From Rapidithrix thailandica (lineage in GTDB: Bacteria > Bacteroidota > Bacteroidia > Cytophagales > Flammeovirgaceae), in NCBI RefSeq assembly GCF_039710355.1, contig NZ_JBDKWZ010000002.1:478776-542775 (forward strand): a DNA stretch of 64,000 nt, read 5' to 3'. The translations under genes and the position numbers were made by a program. Under the pieces are notes generated by a model. It saw only the letters and a list, made by a program, of their open reading frames with translations, was not told where the DNA came from and did no database searches. Of this stretch, positions 60,451 through 64,000 are shown in pieces (the stretch's first letter is position 1; every line of letters starts with the position of its first letter).

Positions 60451-61107
60451 ATGTACAACCACGTAGGCAATCTGGTCTGGCAAGCCGAATTGGACATCTA
60501 TGGAAAGATCCGAACTTTAGAAAGAGGTTCTCCTCAAGATTGCCCCTTCCGTTACCAAGGCCAGTACGAGGATGTAGAGACGGGATTGTATTACAATCGT
60601 TTTAGGTATTACTCGCCTGAATCAGGAACGTATATTTCGCAGGATCCGATTCGACTAAAAGGGAATAACCCGAATATTTATGCGTATGTCAGTGATAGTA
60701 ATGTTTGGGTGGATGTTTTTGGGTTGTCAGAAACTTTCTTTAGAACAATTTCAAGAGAACATGCAGATATTTTAGAATCAACGGGTAAATTGCCCGCAAC
60801 AAAAGAAACGTTTACCTCCCCAACTAAAGTTTTTTCCGATGGATATGAGGGTGTTACTTATGAATTTACAATGAAAGATGGAACCACAGCCGAGCTAGAG
60901 AAAATAGGTGTTCGAGATAATTCTAGATTGACCAGAAGGAAGTACCTTGATATGCCAGAAGTGAAACCTGGATGGACACAAAACCATGCCTATTTTAAGC
61001 AGGAGGGGCCAAAGGGGAGAAAACAAATTAATATTGGTCTGGGAAAAGGAAAAGGGTTAGACATTTTTAATAAGAATATTGACTCTTTCAAAAAAACATG
61101 TAACTAA
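60451..61107 (+). CDS. Orphan Rhs module 10: lineage-A core plus toxin
   Basis: Homology starts at 60415 (GGAGAAACCTATTCC) and has a 17-base deletion just before the ATG at 60451. The core ends ISQDPIRLKGN, with an Arg in place of the usual Gly. The toxin of about 125 aa has FFRTISREHADILESTGKLP, GYEGVTYEFTMKDGTTAELE and PGWTQNHAYFKQEG, with INIGLGKGKGLDIF at the end. I recall this series in other Rhs and WXG-type toxins and suspect an ADP-ribosyltransferase-like fold, unproven. It is intact, and its stop overlaps the immunity start. Confidence 0.74.
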   Translation: MYNHVGNLVWQAELDIYGKIRTLERGSPQDCPFRYQGQYEDVETGLYYNRFRYYSPESGTYISQDPIRLKGNNPNIYAYVSDSNVWVDVFGLSETFFRTISREHADILESTGKLPATKETFTSPTKVFSDGYEGVTYEFTMKDGTTAELEKIGVRDNSRLTRRKYLDMPEVKPGWTQNHAYFKQEGPKGRKQINIGLGKGKGLDIFNKNIDSFKKTCN

Positions 61108-61622
61108 TGGTTAGTGAAATTGAAATGGCATTGCTTGAACAGTTTGCTTTTGGAGAAATAGGAGAACAAGATTTTATAGAAAGTTATCCAGTGAACTTAT
61201 TAAATAATAAAAACTATTTGATTAACCTTATTGAGGTTATGATAAAAAACAAAGATGCAGACAATCTGAGCTTGTTACTTGATGTTATCGCTTCTTTATC
61301 TTTGTATAAAGATTATGATATTCAATCTGTTTATAGGAAATTAATAAAAGTAAATTGGCACCAAATGCACGAAGAACTAGTCGATTCATTAGATAAGTCT
61401 GCTGTTAATGAAGACTATTTTATCTATGTTTTGAATAGTTTATATGATTATCATAAAGATGGTGTAGAGGATTTTATGGTACCAATATGGAGTAAGTGTT
61501 TATGGAGTTTATATAAAATAAAGACTCGAAAATCAATTGATATGATAAAACAGTATGTTAATTCAGAGTATGAGTACCTTCGAGAAACATCAAAAAAAAA
61601 TCTTTCTAAATTGAATGAGTAA
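61107..61622 (+). CDS. HEAT-like immunity protein of module 10
   Basis: A 171-aa all-helical protein with repeated helix pairs (NYLINLIEVMIKNKDADNLS, MIKQYVNSEYEYLRETSKKN), typical of HEAT-repeat immunity proteins. It starts on the last base of the toxin stop codon, so it is translationally coupled. Confidence 0.72.
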   Translation: MVSEIEMALLEQFAFGEIGEQDFIESYPVNLLNNKNYLINLIEVMIKNKDADNLSLLLDVIASLSLYKDYDIQSVYRKLIKVNWHQMHEELVDSLDKSAVNEDYFIYVLNSLYDYHKDGVEDFMVPIWSKCLWSLYKIKTRKSIDMIKQYVNSEYEYLRETSKKNLSKLNE

Positions 61623-61740
61623 ATTATCAAAAATACTCTACCGAGATTATGAAAACAGCTTACCTTAAGAAGGGAAACATATAATTGGTTCAAAAACATC
61701 AGAAGTAAGCATTGTATATCCGGCGTATAGAACTTCTATA

Positions 61741-61999
61741 GCTAAATTTAAAGATCGGCCGCAGACAGTGGCCGATGAGCTGGGGATGCTCAGTCCGGAC
61801 AAAGCCGAACCGGTAGAAAACCTAAAGACGGTAGAATGGTCACAAGGAATACTCGAACTAACACACTTTCTAATGGAAATGGAAGAGTTATAGAACTACA
61901 ACGAAGAGCTGCCGACCCTAATAGTAAAATTACAAATGACATATTAATACCTGTAGTAAATCGCACTCCTGATATGGATATGTTTTTTGACCTTTAAAG
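61741..61999 (+). pseudogene. Recombined remnant: Rhs linker plus toxin tail
   Basis: 61752-61825 repeats the parent rhs region 47177-47250 (KDRPQTVADELGMLSPDKAE). Directly after it, in the next frame, lies a toxin tail (KDGRMVTRNTRTNTLSNGNG, PVVNRTPDMDMFFDL) ending at 61999. The RHS core itself is missing. The joint shows a direct fusion by deletion or illegitimate recombination. Confidence 0.6.
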
Positions 62000-62007
62000 C
62001 AATTACA

Positions 62008-62280
62008 ATGAAACAGTTACCAGAAACTAATTTAGTATATGAACTTATGTACCTTGCTTTCATCGATATTAGGGAAGAGGCCGTGAGAACAAATAATAAA
62101 GTATCCTATTGTTTGTCTGATTTATTCCATGGAATTCCAGGAATAATTTTAAAGCAACTTGAAGAAGGAAATATTGATTACAGTAAGGTTATGGATGCAA
62201 TTCGAGAAAAAGCAAAAGAAAATGGTTCTGAAAAGTGGTTACAACACAACATTTCCGAGTTGAGGAATAACTTTCAATAG
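62008..62280 (+). CDS. Immunity-like protein of the remnant module
   Basis: A 90-aa protein (MKQLPETNLVYELMYLAFID, SYCLSDLFHGIPGIILKQLE) 8 bases after the toxin-tail stop. It is intact while its toxin is nearly gone. The family is not recognised. Confidence 0.6.
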   Translation: MKQLPETNLVYELMYLAFIDIREEAVRTNNKVSYCLSDLFHGIPGIILKQLEEGNIDYSKVMDAIREKAKENGSEKWLQHNISELRNNFQ

Positions 62281-62331
62281 AATAGTGGAGGTGAAAAGAA
62301 AAAGTAGACACTTTTTAGAAACAGCAAAGAC

Positions 62332-62364
62332 AAAGTGGGTGGTCATCCTTGATTATCCACTTTT
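62332..62364. terminator. Terminator before module 11
   Basis: AAAGTGGGTGGTCA pairs imperfectly with GATTATCCACTTTT, then CTTTTTG. It is followed by about 140 bases repeated from 54620-54760. Confidence 0.7.
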
Positions 62365-62515
62365 CTTTTTGTCTGTTGTAAGCCAATGTTAATGAGCCGT
62401 AAGCAGCCCTTGCCTTAGAATCTCTTAGAGAGGTATCAAAGCTCAAGCTCTCAATATCCTTAGTATCGTTATCATAAGAAGCATGATCACTTGAGTCTTT
62501 GACGAAGACAGTTTT

Positions 62516-63200
62516 GTGCCGAGTGCGAAGATCGTAAAAGGAGAAACCTATTCCATCGTTTCAGACTATTTGGGTACACCATGCCTGATGTACAACCACA
62601 TAGGTAATCTGGTCTGGCAAGCCGAACTGGACATCTATGGTAAGATCCGAACCCTGGAAAGAGGCTCTCTTCAGGACTGCCCGTTCCGTTACCAAGGCCA
62701 GTACGAGGATGCAGAGACAGGCTTGTATTACAATCGTTTCCGGTACTATTCGCCTGAATCAGGGACGTATATTTCACAGGATCCGATTGGACTAAAAGGG
62801 AACAATCCGAATATTTATGCTTACGTGTGGAATGCAAATTACCAAGTAGATGTATTTGGTCTTGCTGTCGGCGACCGGAATAATATTCCAAGAATTGAAC
62901 AGGGTAATTTGAAAGAAGGGTGGGAACATATAGATGCGAGACATATTACTGGAAACCACCCTAATGGAACAGGTGATTTATTTGAGCCTGGAACATCAAG
63001 ACAAAATCTTGAAAACGCTGCAAGAAAAATTATTAAAAAAGGGAAAAGGGTTACTGTTGATATTACAAGACGAATGCAAACATTTGAAATGAAAATTAAA
63101 ATCCAAGGAAATAAAAAAAGAACTAGTTCGAATGACAGTTGACTCTTTTGATGGTAATAGAGTGATTACAATGTTTCCAGCAAGAGGAGGATGTCATTAA
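62516..63200 (+). pseudogene. Orphan Rhs module 11: lineage-A core plus EndoU-like toxin, frameshifted
   Basis: The lineage-A core (PSAKIVKGETYSIVSDYLGT to YISQDPIGLKGN) is followed by a toxin with GWEHIDARHITGNHPNGTGD and a second part FEMKIKIQGNKK. A run of seven A near 63112-63118 puts the frame out and ends it at 63142. With six A it continues ELVRMTVDSFDGNRVITMFP to a stop at 63200. H-I-x-x-R-H and the terminal R-V-I-T-M-F-P fit bacterial EndoU-type RNase toxins, so the lesion removes a catalytic part. Confidence 0.75.
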
Positions 63201-63214
63201 AATTATAAAGTAAA

Positions 63215-63655
63215 ATGATAAATATAACATTTGAATTAAATTTGATTGATGAAGATATTTCAGACTTTGAATTAGGAAATATCTCATTTAATGTAAATGG
63301 TGATCAGATTTCAAGCAAAGGAAATAATCCTGATCAAAGTTTTATGATTTTTATATCCTTAGTGGACTTGTTAGATGGCATACAAGACTATATGAAGAAT
63401 CAAAAAAGACAAAAAAAATATGTCTTTAAAGCCTCTGACTCCTCATTTGATGTGCTCTTTGAAATAAAAAAAAGTGATATTTATATTAAGTACCAAAAAC
63501 AAACATTAAAAGAAAAATTAAATATTTTTCTTTACGAATTATACAATTCTTCAAATGCTTTTTATAAAGAACATTTAGCCTTAATAACAGACAAAAGTGG
63601 AGTTTTTCAGGACTTAGAAAAAAGTCTATCAAGATTTAAAAAATTAATTAAATAA
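63215..63655 (+). CDS. Immunity protein of module 11
   Basis: A 146-aa AT-rich protein (INITFELNLIDEDISDFELG, FMIFISLVDLLDGIQDYMKN) 14 bases after the restored toxin stop. It is intact. The family is not recognised. Confidence 0.66.
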   Translation: MINITFELNLIDEDISDFELGNISFNVNGDQISSKGNNPDQSFMIFISLVDLLDGIQDYMKNQKRQKKYVFKASDSSFDVLFEIKKSDIYIKYQKQTLKEKLNIFLYELYNSSNAFYKEHLALITDKSGVFQDLEKSLSRFKKLIK

Positions 63656-63735
63656 AATCTAAGTACATGACAAAAATAAGCAGAGGGCTTTTTTAATCAT
63701 ATTATTGATATTATTTAAAATGATTATCCGTAAAG

Positions 63736-63746
63736 CTGCCACCCCG
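63736..63746 (+). repeat. 11-bp match to the tRNA-Pro 3' end
   Basis: CTGCCACCCCG equals tRNA-Pro bases 12847-12857 in the same orientation. It could mark the far end of the integrated element, or be part of the adjacent IS end, or be chance. Confidence 0.3.
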
Positions 63747-63798
63747 TAAATAAGATACGGTCAGTTGATTGATATTAGTCTAAAAAAACCAGACTGAT

Positions 63799-64000
63799 AT
63801 GGATAGCATTACAGCATTTATGGAGAATTACAATAGTGAGCAGGCATGTCGGGAGAAGTTCAAGGCGGTACGTGAAAAAGCAGGCATCACTTGTAAAGGT
63901 TGCGGAGGGCATGCACATTATTGGCTGAAAGGTAAACAAATGTGGCAATGTAAGTTTTGCTCTTTCCGGACCAGCCTACGCAGTGGTACCCTCATGGAGT
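63799..64000 (+). CDS. IS1595-type transposase (N-terminal part, cut by the window edge)
   Basis: Sixty-seven codons are visible. MDSITAFMENYNSEQACREK is followed by a zinc ribbon, CKGCGG and CKFC, with HYWLKGKQMWQC and FRTSLRSGTLME, the usual head of IS1595 (ISXO2-like) transposases. The DDNK/DDEN catalytic domain would lie beyond the window. Confidence 0.82.
   Translation, partial: MDSITAFMENYNSEQACREKFKAVREKAGITCKGCGGHAHYWLKGKQMWQCKFCSFRTSLRSGTLME

Overview
The window looks like a chromosomal segment of a Bacteroidota bacterium, probably a Cytophagales-type marine or soil lineage. The evidence is SusC/SusD outer-membrane transporter genes, a C-terminal T9SS sorting domain, TAnnTTTG promoter boxes, a Bacteroidetes-type tyrosine integrase, Bacteroidetes-style TssD and several Bacteroidota-specific small families. 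No species can be named from sequence alone.

Layout. 1-12.4 kb is ordinary core genome: pyrH-frr, a conserved 487-aa protein, an AcpH-like esterase, a WYL regulator, a large FAD/Fe-S oxidoreductase, a sulfotransferase, a TetR regulator with twin operators and a DUF4202 protein. At 12.8 kb a tRNA-Pro(TGG) is followed directly by a tyrosine integrase, which suggests the left end of an integrated element.

15.8-27.9 kb is the most unusual part. A run of minus-strand genes is separated by imperfect inverted-repeat linkers. In four consecutive units the 7-8 bp at the two ends of the same gene unit are exact inverted copies of each other (for example GTTATGC/GCATAAC, GTTGTAAG/CTTACAAC, GTTAGGC/GCCTAAC). 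This is the signature of integron gene cassettes, so I read the region as a cassette array without an intact integron integrase (CALIN-like). Its cargo is defence-heavy: a Septu-like ATPase+HNH pair, an EAD-TIR protein, a PD-(D/E)XK nuclease joined to a TIR gene cut by an IS481-type element, a PIN toxin with a long partner, a thiaminase-I-like lipoprotein, a VOC protein and a STM4504/CBY_0614-type gene with a G8 tract. Three copies (one intact) of a catalytic-domain-only tyrosine recombinase lie in and beside the array.

29-33 kb holds a putative type VI effector unit: a metzincin-like protease, a translationally coupled secreted partner and a TssD (Hcp) tube protein, bracketed by two copies of a GTACAG-N6-CTGTAC hairpin. 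33.3-41.1 kb returns to chromosome-like genes: RadC-like, a TlpA-SusC-SusD operon, an XRE regulator and a DUF6943 protein. At 41.2 kb is a secreted protein combining a nucleotidyltransferase core, ricin-type lectin repeats and a T9SS sorting domain.

43.7-63.7 kb is a polymorphic-toxin locus: one full-length Rhs protein (PAAR-like N-terminus, YD repeats, Tse2-like C-terminal toxin) with its immunity gene, then about ten displaced Rhs-core/toxin/immunity modules. The modules derive from two Rhs core lineages and only one has its parent here. Several toxins are broken by CAG-to-TAG changes or homopolymer frameshifts while the immunity genes stay open, so the tail looks like an archive of silenced toxins with retained immunity. 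Module joints carry terminator hairpins and 3' remnants of an XRE regulator gene on the opposite strand. The window ends inside an IS1595-type transposase.
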